Below are positions 1-7,799 of a stretch of DNA of 64,000 nt, in pieces; within the stretch, counting starts at the first letter, position 1, and the number at the start of each line of letters is the position of its first letter. The position numbers were made by a program, and so were the translations under genes. The notes beneath the pieces are model-generated. The model made no database searches. It was not told the DNA's origin and was given only the letters and a program-made list of their open reading frames with translations. Source of the DNA: an uncultured Ruminococcus sp. (lineage in GTDB: Bacteria > Bacillota > Clostridia > Oscillospirales > Acutalibacteraceae); the NCBI GenBank assembly GCA_958403905.1, contig CATXZD010000005.1, positions 62,001 through 126,000 on the forward strand, written 5' to 3'.

Positions 1-756
1 GATTCGCTCAAAAACAACTGGTCTGTTATTTTGGCTTCAGTGCTTGCGGTATGCGCTGTTTTTCTTTTAATTTACGCACTGCTTTATGGGTTTGCGTTTC
101 TTACAAAGTCTGTTGATACTGATACCGGTCTTGTAAAAGAGGGAAAAAACCAGATATTTACGCTGATTTCATGCAGTGCGCTGGCTGTTATGGTTTTGGT
201 TTCTCCGCTGATTAACGGACTTTTTAAAATGTTCTGCAACACTTCACTTTACAAACACACCGAAAACTCTGACCTGTTCTACTTTTTCAAGGGCACACGC
301 AGGTACTTTAAAACGCTGGTAATAAACATAACGCTGTTGTTTATATACTCAATTCTCTCATTTGGTCTTGACGCTTACAGCTATGCCTGCTATTTTCTCA
401 GAGCGAGTCTGAAAAGCGGTTTCAGCTTTAATCCTGACACGCTTATATTAATGGTATTTTACATAATTACGGTTATAATAAAAGTAATTATTTATCTTCT
501 TTTTGTTCACTACTCGCTTATTGCCTATTCATTTGACGACAGACTGCCTGCGTCAAAATATATATTCGGTTATATCGGATTTTCCTTCAGGCACTTTGCA
601 AAAACATTAAAACTTGTTATAAGTTTTATCGGCTGGATAGTTCTTTCGTGCGCATTTATCGTTCCTGCGATATACGTACTGCCGTATCTTATGACTTCTA
701 TGACAACCTCGGCAAGGTGGCTGCTTTCACTTGAAATAAACAGAGGTGTGGTATGA
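1..756 (+). CDS. Multi-pass membrane protein, 5' end outside window
   Basis: The reading frame is open from base 1, so the true start lies upstream; a TTG at 31 is only an internal codon. The visible 251 residues hold about five or six hydrophobic helices separated by short basic or aromatic loops and no catalytic motif I recognise. It overlaps the next gene by four bases (ATGA), so it is translationally coupled to a family 2 glycosyltransferase and a LicD protein, which suggests a role in cell-surface glycan synthesis or export. That role is inferred from context only. Confidence 0.6.
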   Translation, partial: DSLKNNWSVILASVLAVCAVFLLIYALLYGFAFLTKSVDTDTGLVKEGKNQIFTLISCSALAVMVLVSPLINGLFKMFCNTSLYKHTENSDLFYFFKGTRRYFKTLVINITLLFIYSILSFGLDAYSYACYFLRASLKSGFSFNPDTLILMVFYIITVIIKVIIYLLFVHYSLIAYSFDDRLPASKYIFGYIGFSFRHFAKTLKLVISFIGWIVLSCAFIVPAIYVLPYLMTSMTTSARWLLSLEINRGVV

Positions 757-1832
757 TAGTATCTTTGTGTATGATAGCTTACAACGAAGGGGAAGCCCTT
801 GACGGAGTTTTGAGGGATTTTCAGCTTCAGGATTATCCCCACGAGCTGATTGAAATTGTGCTTGTTGACAGTATGTCAACCGACTCAACAAACGAGAAAA
901 TGGAGCGCTTTAAAAACACAGACTACGGATTCAGAAACGTGGCTGTTGTTCAATGCGCCAAGAAGAATCAGGCTTTTTCGTGGAACGCCGCACTTATGAC
1001 GGCTACGGGAGATGTTATAATCAGGGTTGACGCCCATGCAAGAATTCCGAGAAACTTTGTTTCAAGAAACGTATACAACTTAAATCAAGGTGAATTCGTT
1101 GTCGGCGGAGGCAGACCTAACATAACCTCCGACGTATCCTCGTGGAAGCTGACCCTGCTCGCCGCCGAGGACTCGCTTTTCGGAAGCTCGGTTGCCTCCT
1201 ACAGACGTCCTGCAACGCAGAAGGAATACCTTGACAGCCTTTTTCACGCAGCATACAGACGTGAGGTTATTCAAAAGGTCGGCGGTTTTAACGAAAATCT
1301 CGGAAGAACCGAGGACAACGAATTTCATTACAGAATACGCAAGGCAGGCTACAAGCTGTGCTGCTGCCCCGACATAATTTCTTATCAGCATTCAAGAAAT
1401 AACCTTAAGGATATGATAAGACAGAAATACTCAAACGGCAGGTGGATTGGACTTACCCTTTCGGAATGTCCGGGATGTCTTTCGTACTTTCACTTTGCGC
1501 CGTTTGCATTTGTTATGATGATTATTATCAGCTCAATTATTGCATTACTTGGGTTTCCGATACTGCTTTATACACTGTTGCTTGTTTACGGAATGTTTGA
1601 CATTGTAAACACAGTCGGCTGCTTTACTACAAAAAATTTACAGCCTCAGTTTGCTTTACTGCCTATTATATTCCCGATTCTGCACGTTTCCTATGGCATA
1701 GGCACGATTGTTGGACTGTTACAAATTCCGTCCTGGCAGAAAAAAATCAAAAACAGCCGTGCAAAAGAGCACATTGAAAAGGTAAAGCGTAAGATTGCGA
1801 AAAACACCATAAATAAAAGGCTTGGTGAATGA
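753..1832 (+). CDS. Family 2 glycosyltransferase with C-terminal membrane helices
   Basis: 359 residues. The N-terminus has the GT-A opening of GT2 enzymes (SLCMIAYNEGEAL), the nucleotide-binding strand IEIVLVDSMSTDST and the acceptor-side motif GRTEDNEFHYR, followed by about three membrane helices (residues ~245-330). The layout resembles ExoA-type glycosyltransferases that add sugars to lipid-linked intermediates at the inner face of the membrane. The start ATG overlaps the upstream stop, and the next gene, licD-like, overlaps its end. Donor and acceptor sugars cannot be told from sequence. Confidence 0.85.
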   Translation: MIVSLCMIAYNEGEALDGVLRDFQLQDYPHELIEIVLVDSMSTDSTNEKMERFKNTDYGFRNVAVVQCAKKNQAFSWNAALMTATGDVIIRVDAHARIPRNFVSRNVYNLNQGEFVVGGGRPNITSDVSSWKLTLLAAEDSLFGSSVASYRRPATQKEYLDSLFHAAYRREVIQKVGGFNENLGRTEDNEFHYRIRKAGYKLCCCPDIISYQHSRNNLKDMIRQKYSNGRWIGLTLSECPGCLSYFHFAPFAFVMMIIISSIIALLGFPILLYTLLLVYGMFDIVNTVGCFTTKNLQPQFALLPIIFPILHVSYGIGTIVGLLQIPSWQKKIKNSRAKEHIEKVKRKIAKNTINKRLGE

Positions 1833-2706
1833 ATTGTCTAAACTTATTAAACTAACTCCCGAAGTTTTGCGTGAATTACAGCTCAAACAGCTTGATACAC
1901 TTGTATATTTTAAAAATTTCTGCGACAAAAACAACCTCCGCTTTTACCTTATCGGAGGCTGTCTTATCGGCTCACTGCGTAACGGAGGATTTGTTCCGTG
2001 GGATGATGACATTGACGTGATTATGCCCCGACCCGACTACGAAAAGCTCCACAAGCTTTGGAGAGAGCAGAAAGCCGACGGCAGATTCCGACTGCTTAAA
2101 ACCGACGACGAAATGTTTACGGGAAATATTTTTATAACGATTACCGATACAAACTACACGATGGTTAAGGCAAATCAAACCGAGGTTGACATTCCGCACG
2201 GTCTGGTACTCGATGTTTTTCCGCTTGACGTATGCCCCGACAGCCGATTTGCACGCAAAATGCAGTACATATGGACGATGATTTACTCGCTGTTTTTAGC
2301 GCAGGTCGTACCCGAAAATCACGGCGGAATTATGGGGTTCGGCAGTAAGGTTCTGCTCTCAATTTTCAGGGGAGAAAAGCTCCGCCGCAAAATCTGGCGC
2401 TGTGCCGAACGGCATATGACGAAGTACAAGCTTGAAGAAAACAAGTGCGTTACCGAGCTTTGTGCAGGACCGTATTGGATGAAAAAGGAATACCCCAAGC
2501 ACATTTACGAGGGTGTTGACTACGTAAACTTTGAAGGGCTTGAAATGCCGTGTATGTCAGGTTATGACGAGTATCTGACAATGGTTTTCGGCAACTATAT
2601 GGAGCTTCCGCCCAAAGAAAAGCAGGTTCCGCACCACGATATTGCATATCTTGACTTAAACACTCCCTGCGAGGAATACGACAGAAAAAGAAAAATTAAC
2701 AATTAA
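1825..2706 (+). CDS. LicD family phosphotransferase
   Basis: About 293 residues. The family hallmark is clear near residue 40: an IGGCLIGSLRNGG segment followed by the metal-binding PWDDDIDV motif of LicD/fukutin-type nucleotidyltransferase folds. LicD proteins attach phosphocholine or related phospho-groups to teichoic acids or surface glycans. The start is unclear: TTG 1822, GTG 1825 and TTG 1834 are in frame, with AAAAGG at 1815-1820. It is the last gene of the glycan operon. Its final codons (KINN) and stop lie in the AT-rich repeat that follows, so the C-terminus was shaped by that insertion or ends just at its edge. Confidence 0.85.
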   Translation: MNELSKLIKLTPEVLRELQLKQLDTLVYFKNFCDKNNLRFYLIGGCLIGSLRNGGFVPWDDDIDVIMPRPDYEKLHKLWREQKADGRFRLLKTDDEMFTGNIFITITDTNYTMVKANQTEVDIPHGLVLDVFPLDVCPDSRFARKMQYIWTMIYSLFLAQVVPENHGGIMGFGSKVLLSIFRGEKLRRKIWRCAERHMTKYKLEENKCVTELCAGPYWMKKEYPKHIYEGVDYVNFEGLEMPCMSGYDEYLTMVFGNYMELPPKEKQVPHHDIAYLDLNTPCEEYDRKRKINN

Positions 2707-2726
2707 CAAAGTACAATTAACAATTA
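2698..2726 (+). repeat. Short AT-rich repeat module E
   Basis: The segment TTAACAAAGTACAATTAACA (2703-2722) recurs almost exactly at 56633-56652 and, on the opposite strand, around 8664-8687. It overlaps the LicD stop codon. At each site it sits beside other palindromic modules described separately, so it appears to be part of a composite intergenic repeat. Confidence 0.6.
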
Positions 2727-2758
2727 TCAGTCGCTTCGCTCCGTATTCCTATTTTAGT

Positions 2759-2836
2759 ATAGGGAACAGTCTTGACTGTTATGAAATCGACAGAAGTCGG
2801 CTGTAACTTGGTGGAACGGTCAAGACCGTTCCCTAC
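2759..2836. repeat. 78-bp inverted-repeat element (family A, copy 1)
   Basis: Left end AGGGAACAGTCTTGACTGTT and right end GGAACGGTCAAGACCGTTCC are inverted copies of each other, and each end is itself a near-palindrome, so the RNA could form either two small hairpins or one long one. A second copy lies at 56736-56812 with the same ends and a different middle. There is no room for a gene, so it resembles a MITE or REP-like element. Confidence 0.75.
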
Positions 2837-2871
2837 ATTGTTAATTACGACTATGCCGATGGAGATTTTTT

Positions 2872-3603
2872 ATGAATTTACAGCTTAACGAATGGACGGA
2901 AAATGATTACCTTGAATTTGTCGGATTTTTAAAATCACAGGCTGATGAAAAGTACCGCAATTTTCACTCCTCGCTCGTTCCGAACGCTGAAAAAAGCAAT
3001 ATTCTCGGAATAAGAATGCCCCGTCTGCGTGAAATTGGCAGAGAAATTTCCAAAGGCAACGCAAGAAGCTTTTTAGCTGTTTCAAAATCTGAGCTTTACG
3101 AGGAACGTATGGTTCGGGGAATTGTCACGGGACTTATAAAGACAAAAGATTTTGATGATTTTACCGCTTTGGTTGACAATTTTTCAAATGAGGTTGATAA
3201 CTGGGCAATCTGCGACTGCTTTTGTGCAGGAATTAAAGAAATCAAAAAATATAAAAGCGAATTTTTCGGCTATATCCAAAAATATCTCGACAGCAACAAC
3301 GACTGGAAAATCCGAGTTGCGCTTGTTGTTATGCTCGACTACTACCTCGAGGACGAATATATTGACGAGGTTTTAAAGCGATGCGACAACGTAAAGAGTA
3401 CATATTACTACGTCAGTATGGCTAAAGCGTGGCTTGTTGCAACAGCTGCTACAAAATGCAAAGACAAAACAATGGAGTATCTGCACAACAACTCGCTTGA
3501 TAACGAAACCTTTAACAAGGCAATTCAGAAGTGCATTGAAAGCCGAAGAATTGATGACGAAACAAAATCATATCTGCGTACGCTGAAACGCAAAAAAGTG
3601 TAA
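2872..3603 (+). CDS. DNA alkylation repair protein (AlkD-like glycosylase)
   Basis: 243 residues, the usual length of the AlkD/AlkC HEAT-repeat DNA glycosylases that excise N3- and N7-alkylated purines without base flipping. The sequence is a run of helical pairs. The diagnostic segment DNWAICDCF (residues 109-117) places Trp111 and Asp115 where Bacillus cereus AlkD has its essential Trp109 and Asp113. GGAG at 2861-2864 supports the ATG at 2872. It stands alone between a repeat element and a terminator, so it is probably a single-gene unit. Confidence 0.85.
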   Translation: MNLQLNEWTENDYLEFVGFLKSQADEKYRNFHSSLVPNAEKSNILGIRMPRLREIGREISKGNARSFLAVSKSELYEERMVRGIVTGLIKTKDFDDFTALVDNFSNEVDNWAICDCFCAGIKEIKKYKSEFFGYIQKYLDSNNDWKIRVALVVMLDYYLEDEYIDEVLKRCDNVKSTYYYVSMAKAWLVATAATKCKDKTMEYLHNNSLDNETFNKAIQKCIESRRIDDETKSYLRTLKRKKV

Positions 3604-3607
3604 ACTC

Positions 3608-3648
3608 AAAAGAGCAATGATTCGTTAGTTGAAGCATTGCTCTTTTTT
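3608..3648 (+). terminator. Rho-independent terminator after the AlkD-like gene
   Basis: Stem AAAAGAGCAATG / CATTGCTCTTTT with a 15-base loop, followed by a T run (3643-3648). The A-rich left flank could let it serve the convergent DUF6809 gene as well. Confidence 0.85.
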
Positions 3649-3657
3649 CGTAAAATA

Positions 3658-3939
3658 TCATATCATTTCGTTTTGCTCGGTCAGTGCCTCAGTTGTAATT
3701 TTTGTACCAAGGCAAAATCCGCTGCAAAAGGCTTGTTCACCGAATATATCAACGTATTCTTTTAAACAGTCATTATATTTTTCAAAAATCTCTTTTTCCT
3801 TTTCGTTAAGGCTTTGTTCAAGATGTTTACGGTTACGCTCCAATAAAATTTTAAGCTCTTTTATCTGTGGATTATCTTCTTTTATATCCGCTTCGGGAAC
3901 AAGCGTCCCATTCCAAATTTGAGCAATAGTTTTAACCAT
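3658..3939 (-). CDS. DUF6809 family protein
   Basis: 93 residues, helical and charged, starting MVKTIAQIWNG and containing the FGEQAFCSGFCLG segment typical of the small clostridial family DUF6809, whose function is unknown. AAAGGAGG six bases before the ATG gives a strong ribosome binding site. It is divergent from the XRE regulator at 4048, a pairing that suggests the regulator may control it. Confidence 0.7.
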   Translation of the reverse strand: MVKTIAQIWNGTLVPEADIKEDNPQIKELKILLERNRKHLEQSLNEKEKEIFEKYNDCLKEYVDIFGEQAFCSGFCLGTKITTEALTEQNEMI

Positions 3940-3959
3940 AAAATTCCTCCTTTATAATA

Positions 3960-3980
3960 ATGACATTTTGTAGATGTCAT
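3960..3980. promoter_or_regulatory. Inverted repeat between divergent DUF6809 and XRE genes
   Basis: ATGACAT-7-ATGTCAT is a perfect inverted repeat lying between the two divergent genes; a further half-site ATGTCAG occurs at 4027-4033, just before the XRE start. It is a reasonable operator for the adjacent XRE protein, by position and symmetry only. Confidence 0.45.
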
Positions 3981-4047
3981 CATAGCTCAAATTATAACAT
4001 ATAATTTTCTTATTGACAATCACTAAATGTCAGAAATGAGGAAAAAT

Positions 4048-4290
4048 ATGTTTATAAATAAATCAGCAGACGGTTTAAATAATATCTGCGGAAAAAGAAT
4101 AGCTCATTTCCGCAATGAAATGAAGATTTCACAAAGAGAGCTTGCAGATAAAATGCAGTTGGCAGGAATTGATATGGATAAAAACGCTATTCAGAGGATT
4201 GAATGCGGAAAACGATTTGTAACCGATATTGAAATCGTTGCATTTGCTAAAGTATTTGATGTTACCTTTGAAGAACTGCTTACAATGTGA
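4048..4290 (+). CDS. XRE family helix-turn-helix regulator
   Basis: About 80 residues, a single Cro/C1-type HTH domain: GKRIAHFRNEM, then SQRELADKM as the first HTH helix and NAIQRIECGKRFVTDIEI around the recognition helix. In-frame ATGs exist at 4027, 4036 and 4048; GAGGA at 4039-4043 best fits 4048. With no other domain it is probably a local repressor, possibly of itself and the divergent DUF6809 gene. Confidence 0.8.
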   Translation: MFINKSADGLNNICGKRIAHFRNEMKISQRELADKMQLAGIDMDKNAIQRIECGKRFVTDIEIVAFAKVFDVTFEELLTM

Positions 4291-4297
4291 TAAACGG

Positions 4298-4326
4298 AAA
4301 TCCTCACCCGAAAAGGCGAGGATTTT
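4298..4326. terminator. Bidirectional terminator between XRE and ParE genes
   Basis: Stem AAATCCTCACC / GGCGAGGATTT with a short loop, A-rich on the left and T-rich on the right, between convergent genes. Confidence 0.75.
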
Positions 4327-4330
4327 GTTG

Positions 4331-4642
4331 TTATATGAAATTTTTAATATCTCTTCTGTTGTAAATGAAACGTCTTACTTCCATTATATTATCAATTACA
4401 ACATAAAAAACGGAATAGTTCTTCACAATTATCCTGTAATATTTGTGATTTCTGTCTTTGAATGAACTGTAAGGTTCAAACGCCACAGGATTTTCAAGTC
4501 TTTTTAGAATCGCTTTTTCTGTTTCATTGATAAGATTTATCGCTGCTTGCCTATTCATCAACGTGTTTGAGATATATTCAGCCACAGAATATAAATCAGA
4601 CTCAAAGATAGGAAGATACCTTAAAGAATACTTATTATTCAT
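4331..4642 (-). CDS. ParE/RelE family toxin
   Basis: 103 residues. The sequence has the RelE/ParE superfamily pattern: a starting strand (YSLRYLPIFESDL), a long helical hairpin containing NRQAAINLINE, then the strands YYRIIVKNYSVFYVV and VRRFIYNRRDI with conserved basic and aromatic residues. Start ATG 4642 has GGAG eight bases upstream; the TTG three bases earlier is less likely. It overlaps the antitoxin gene by eight bases. Known family members inhibit gyrase (ParE) or cleave mRNA on the ribosome (RelE); which applies here is not clear. Confidence 0.8.
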   Translation of the reverse strand: MNNKYSLRYLPIFESDLYSVAEYISNTLMNRQAAINLINETEKAILKRLENPVAFEPYSSFKDRNHKYYRIIVKNYSVFYVVIDNIMEVRRFIYNRRDIKNFI

Positions 4643-4892
4643 CAAGTCTTCTCCTTACTCTGTTGAACAATTCATTGTGCTCAATACGGGTATCATCTAA
4701 CTGTGCAAGTCTGTCTGCTTCATCAAGCTTGAGTTCTGTTAAATCTGTAAGACGTGAATACTGTTCAATGCTCATCACAACCATTGTACCGTATCCGTTT
4801 TTCGTCAGATATACCGGTTCTCCGCTTGTAACAGAGTTCTCAATCTCTGTAAACTTATTTCTTAAATCAGAAATTGGTCTTATATTTATCAT
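4635..4892 (-). CDS. Phd/YefM family antitoxin
   Basis: About 85 residues. The N-terminal Phd/YefM fold is recognisable in INIRPISDLRNKFTEIE and in EPVYLTKNGYGTMVVMSIEQY, with an acidic C-terminal tail that would wrap the toxin. Three starts are in frame (GTG 4901, ATG 4898, ATG 4892); AGGCGG at 4906-4901 is best spaced for 4892. It is first in the two-gene operon with the ParE-like toxin, the normal antitoxin-toxin order, and is expected to repress its own promoter. Confidence 0.85.
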   Translation of the reverse strand: MINIRPISDLRNKFTEIENSVTSGEPVYLTKNGYGTMVVMSIEQYSRLTDLTELKLDEADRLAQLDDTRIEHNELFNRVRRRLDE

Positions 4893-4913
4893 TATCATCA
4901 CCGCCTATTTTTA

Positions 4914-4950
4914 TTATCATAATTTTATCATAATTCTATCATTTAGTCAA
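4914..4950 (-). promoter_or_regulatory. Toxin-antitoxin promoter with repeated operator
   Basis: On the minus strand TTGACT (4950-4945), a 17-base spacer and TAAAAT (4927-4922) form a sigma-A promoter. Overlapping it, TTATCATAAT occurs at 4914-4923 and 4925-4934, with a degenerate third copy at 4935-4944: three sites about 11 bases apart, on one face of the helix, as expected for cooperative antitoxin binding. Confidence 0.65.
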
Positions 4951-5062
4951 CAGTGCTGTTACAGATTTTGTTGTTTGCCATTCATCTTATTGCCTAAAAT
5001 CACGGCAAGCCTTGACCCCAGTCAAGCGGAATAAGAAAATAATACGGTGCGGTGATTTAGTT

Positions 5063-6814
5063 TTACAGCTTTGACAAATCATCAAAGATTGATAAATTGA
5101 GAGTTGAATCAACGGTGAATTCGGTGGTAATAATCTCAACATTAATACCGCCCTCGGCTTTGAATGAAAGCAACGAGCCTGTTTGTTTGTCAACCGACAT
5201 TTCAAAGGTATAGCCTTTTTCACCGTCGGCACTTCCCGAAAGGACAAAACATTCACGTCCTGCAACCGTATCAATTCTGTCAATCTGCCAGCCGTCAAAA
5301 TTTCTTAAAAAGTCAAACGCATAATTCTGCGGAAAATAATGGTCGTACGCAAGCGATGTTTCATAAGGCAAACCTCTTGATTCAAAAACATAACCGCCAT
5401 CCTCCTCCGAATAATGGTAACGTTCCTTTGTTGCAAGAAGTGCGCTTATATCAAGCTCAAAATCGTCGGGAGAAAAGCGTTTTTTACTGATAACGCTGTT
5501 ATCGCTGAGCTTTGAAAGCTCGTCGGCATACCTTTTACCGCGATTTTCTCTTATTTCTTCTGCTACACCAGAGCGAAATTCCTTGTTTTCACAGTCAATG
5601 AGCGATACATCGTTTCCAAAGCTGAAGTCCTTTGTATATGTACCGTCAAAGACATAGTACGACACGGGTACTCCGTCACCGTTATATGTTATAGTTTTTG
5701 ATTTTCGATTGTCGCCCGTTTGGGTGCAATATGAAACATAATACGCTGACTTGCCGTCACTAAGAAAGTAGGTTGCCTGCAAAGTGTTGAAGTAATCAAT
5801 TGAATTGTTCATTCTATCGTAGATGTAGTCCTTATTCTGCTCCGAATTCATGGGTGCTAAAGGATTGAATTTTAACTCTGATCTGCGCTGCTCATCCGTA
5901 AAACCATGTGCGTAATAAAGCTTTTCAGCTGTCATTTTATATACCGTTGTCGGCTGAGTGCTTTCGCTTATCTGCCTGATGGAATTTTCCTGCACAGGCG
6001 TGCTTTGCCTGACGCTGTGAACAACTATTCCACCCGTAACAAGCACGCTTGCCACCGCAATCCCCGATACTGCTTTAATGCCGAGCGCAGATTTTGCCGT
6101 TGCTGAAACTGCACCAGCAACTGCTCCGCTTTCGGATAAGGAAGAAAGGCTTATCGGGCAGTAATATTTTTTGCCGTCACTCATAAGCGAATACGCAACG
6201 AACGTAAGCGGCGAAAATCCGCCGAGTGTATTCTCGCTGAATCCAAGCTTTTCAAGGTCGATTTTAATTGCTTTTCGGGCATTGCACAGCCTGCTTTTGA
6301 CCGTTCCCTCTTTAATTTCCAGAGTTTCCGCAATCTGCGAAATGCTCATATCATTGTAGTAGTACATCATCACGCACTCTCGCTGAAAAACAGGAAGATT
6401 TTTCACGGAACTAACTACGGCGTTTCTAAGCTCCTGAGCCTCAATCTGCTTTTGCGGAATAAGCTGAACATCAGTTTCTTCGGCATTTTCAAAAAACTCT
6501 TCATCGTCAAGGCTCGGATAAACCTTTTTTCGTGCAAGCCTGTTTTTGCAATGATTTGCCGTTACAATTTTGAGCCAGCCGAGAAATGCTTTAGGATTTT
6601 CAAGAGTGCCGAGCTTTTTAAGCACGGCAAGGTAAATTTCCTGCACGGCATCGTTTGCTTCGTCCTCATCAGACAAAAGCGTAAGGCAGTAATAGTATAC
6701 ATATCCGCTCGTTTCGTCAAAAATGCGCTCCATTGCATTTTTATCGCCGTTTTGCGCCCTTGATGCGTATTTTGCAAGCTTGTTTGCGTTTAGATTGTTG
6801 TGATTTCTGCGCAT
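5063..6814 (-). CDS. Membrane-anchored ECF-type sigma factor with large extracytoplasmic domain
   Basis: 583 residues, about three times the length of a normal ECF sigma factor. Residues ~22-95 form region 2 (DEDEANDAVQEIYLAVLKKL, FLGWLKIVTANHCKNR) and ~130-185 form region 4 (LPVFQRECVMMYYYNDMSIS, IAETLEIKEGTVKSRLCNAR). After a linker comes one membrane helix (~247-266). The remaining ~315 residues would lie outside the cell; their end (WQIDRIDTVAGRECFVLSGS, EMSVDKQTGSLLSFKAEG) resembles LolA/RseB-type lipoprotein-sensing folds. AGGGGTG precedes the ATG. There is no neighbouring anti-sigma gene, so sensing and promoter recognition may be in one polypeptide. The sigma call is secure; the ectodomain assignment is tentative. 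Confidence 0.85.
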   Translation of the reverse strand: MRRNHNNLNANKLAKYASRAQNGDKNAMERIFDETSGYVYYYCLTLLSDEDEANDAVQEIYLAVLKKLGTLENPKAFLGWLKIVTANHCKNRLARKKVYPSLDDEEFFENAEETDVQLIPQKQIEAQELRNAVVSSVKNLPVFQRECVMMYYYNDMSISQIAETLEIKEGTVKSRLCNARKAIKIDLEKLGFSENTLGGFSPLTFVAYSLMSDGKKYYCPISLSSLSESGAVAGAVSATAKSALGIKAVSGIAVASVLVTGGIVVHSVRQSTPVQENSIRQISESTQPTTVYKMTAEKLYYAHGFTDEQRRSELKFNPLAPMNSEQNKDYIYDRMNNSIDYFNTLQATYFLSDGKSAYYVSYCTQTGDNRKSKTITYNGDGVPVSYYVFDGTYTKDFSFGNDVSLIDCENKEFRSGVAEEIRENRGKRYADELSKLSDNSVISKKRFSPDDFELDISALLATKERYHYSEEDGGYVFESRGLPYETSLAYDHYFPQNYAFDFLRNFDGWQIDRIDTVAGRECFVLSGSADGEKGYTFEMSVDKQTGSLLSFKAEGGINVEIITTEFTVDSTLNLSIFDDLSKL

Positions 6815-6995
6815 TAAATTTCACCCCTTTTCATTTTGTCAAATAATCTCATAAATTCTGTTTTTGTCACGTCCGACGGCTTGTAGTTTCTGCTGTCGGC
6901 AATTATACTGTATTTTATCAGTCTGTGCAAGCTCACTGCTTTTCACTCCTCTCAATTAAAAAGACACAAAAGAAGCAAAAAGGTTCACCATATGT

Positions 6996-7029
6996 AAAAA
7001 ATCCCTGCCTGAATTAATCGGGCAGGGAT
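6996..7029 (-). terminator. Terminator of the coiled-coil protein gene
   Basis: Minus-strand stem ATCCCTGCC / GGCAGGGAT with an 11-base loop, followed by six T (complement of 7001-6996). The rest of 6815-7049 shows no gene. Confidence 0.85.
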
Positions 7030-7049
7030 AGAATTTGTCACTTATAATA

Positions 7050-7640
7050 TCAGAAAAGTTCGCCGTCGGGTGATTCTCCGTCGCTGTCGGTTTCTTCTTC
7101 ATCGGCTGAAGTAATTTCATCTTTAAGTGCTTCGGCTTTGTCTTCAACCTTTTCTGCGGTTTGTGCAACCTCGTCTTTAACTTCTTCTACGGCAGTTTTA
7201 ACCTGAGCTTCAATGCTTTCAAACGGCGATGTTTTATAATCGCTCTCGTTTGAGCAGGCAACGGTGATGTCAACTACTTCACTTTGGCTGAAGTTCTTTT
7301 CCTCCTCTGGATTGCCATAAAAAATGTCGTTTTGGCTGTCAACGATGTTCCTGTAGCAATCTCTTGCTCTGGCAATCTTCGCCTTTGACCTTTCGATTAC
7401 TTCAAAAAGCTTTTCCTGATTTTCGGCAGACACAGTCTCGCCCTTTTTCTTCGCCTCATAAATCTGTTTGCCAAGGGCAATGTATGCTCTGTTCATAAGC
7501 TCGCTCTCGCTTTTCATAACAAGTCTTAGTCTGTTGAGCTTTGCGTTTGTTCTGTTTTTTTCAACAATTGACTGAGCAACAGATGAAATGGTGTCAACAG
7601 CAGTGCTGACAGTTCCTTTTACTGTATCAAAAATCATCAT
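7050..7640 (-). CDS. Hypothetical coiled-coil protein with acidic tail
   Basis: 196 residues from ATG 7640, which has GAGGAG seven bases upstream; a longer in-frame ORF to 7676 has no ribosome binding site. Residues 1-90 are amphipathic helices rich in Lys/Arg/Glu, a middle segment carries one isolated cysteine, and the last 50 residues are very acidic (EEETDSDGESPDGELF). No membrane helix or catalytic motif is visible. It is a single-gene unit between the sigma factor and the divergent CpXC gene. Function unknown. Confidence 0.65.
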   Translation of the reverse strand: MMIFDTVKGTVSTAVDTISSVAQSIVEKNRTNAKLNRLRLVMKSESELMNRAYIALGKQIYEAKKKGETVSAENQEKLFEVIERSKAKIARARDCYRNIVDSQNDIFYGNPEEEKNFSQSEVVDITVACSNESDYKTSPFESIEAQVKTAVEEVKDEVAQTAEKVEDKAEALKDEITSADEEETDSDGESPDGELF

Positions 7641-7748
7641 ATTAATTCTCCTCATAATAAAACGCACTGTGTGCAAATATAGTTTTGATAATTATATTAT
7701 TATTATGACAGATATTTTTGATAAAATCAACATTTTTTTAAAATTTAC

Positions 7749-7777
7749 TTGTGAAAATCACCGTCAATTGATATAAT
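7749..7777 (+). promoter_or_regulatory. Promoter of the CpXC gene
   Basis: TTGTGA, a 17-base spacer and TATAAT end 22 bases before the CpXC start at 7800. Confidence 0.6.
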
Positions 7778-7799
7778 TAAACGTAAAGAGGTGTTAGAT

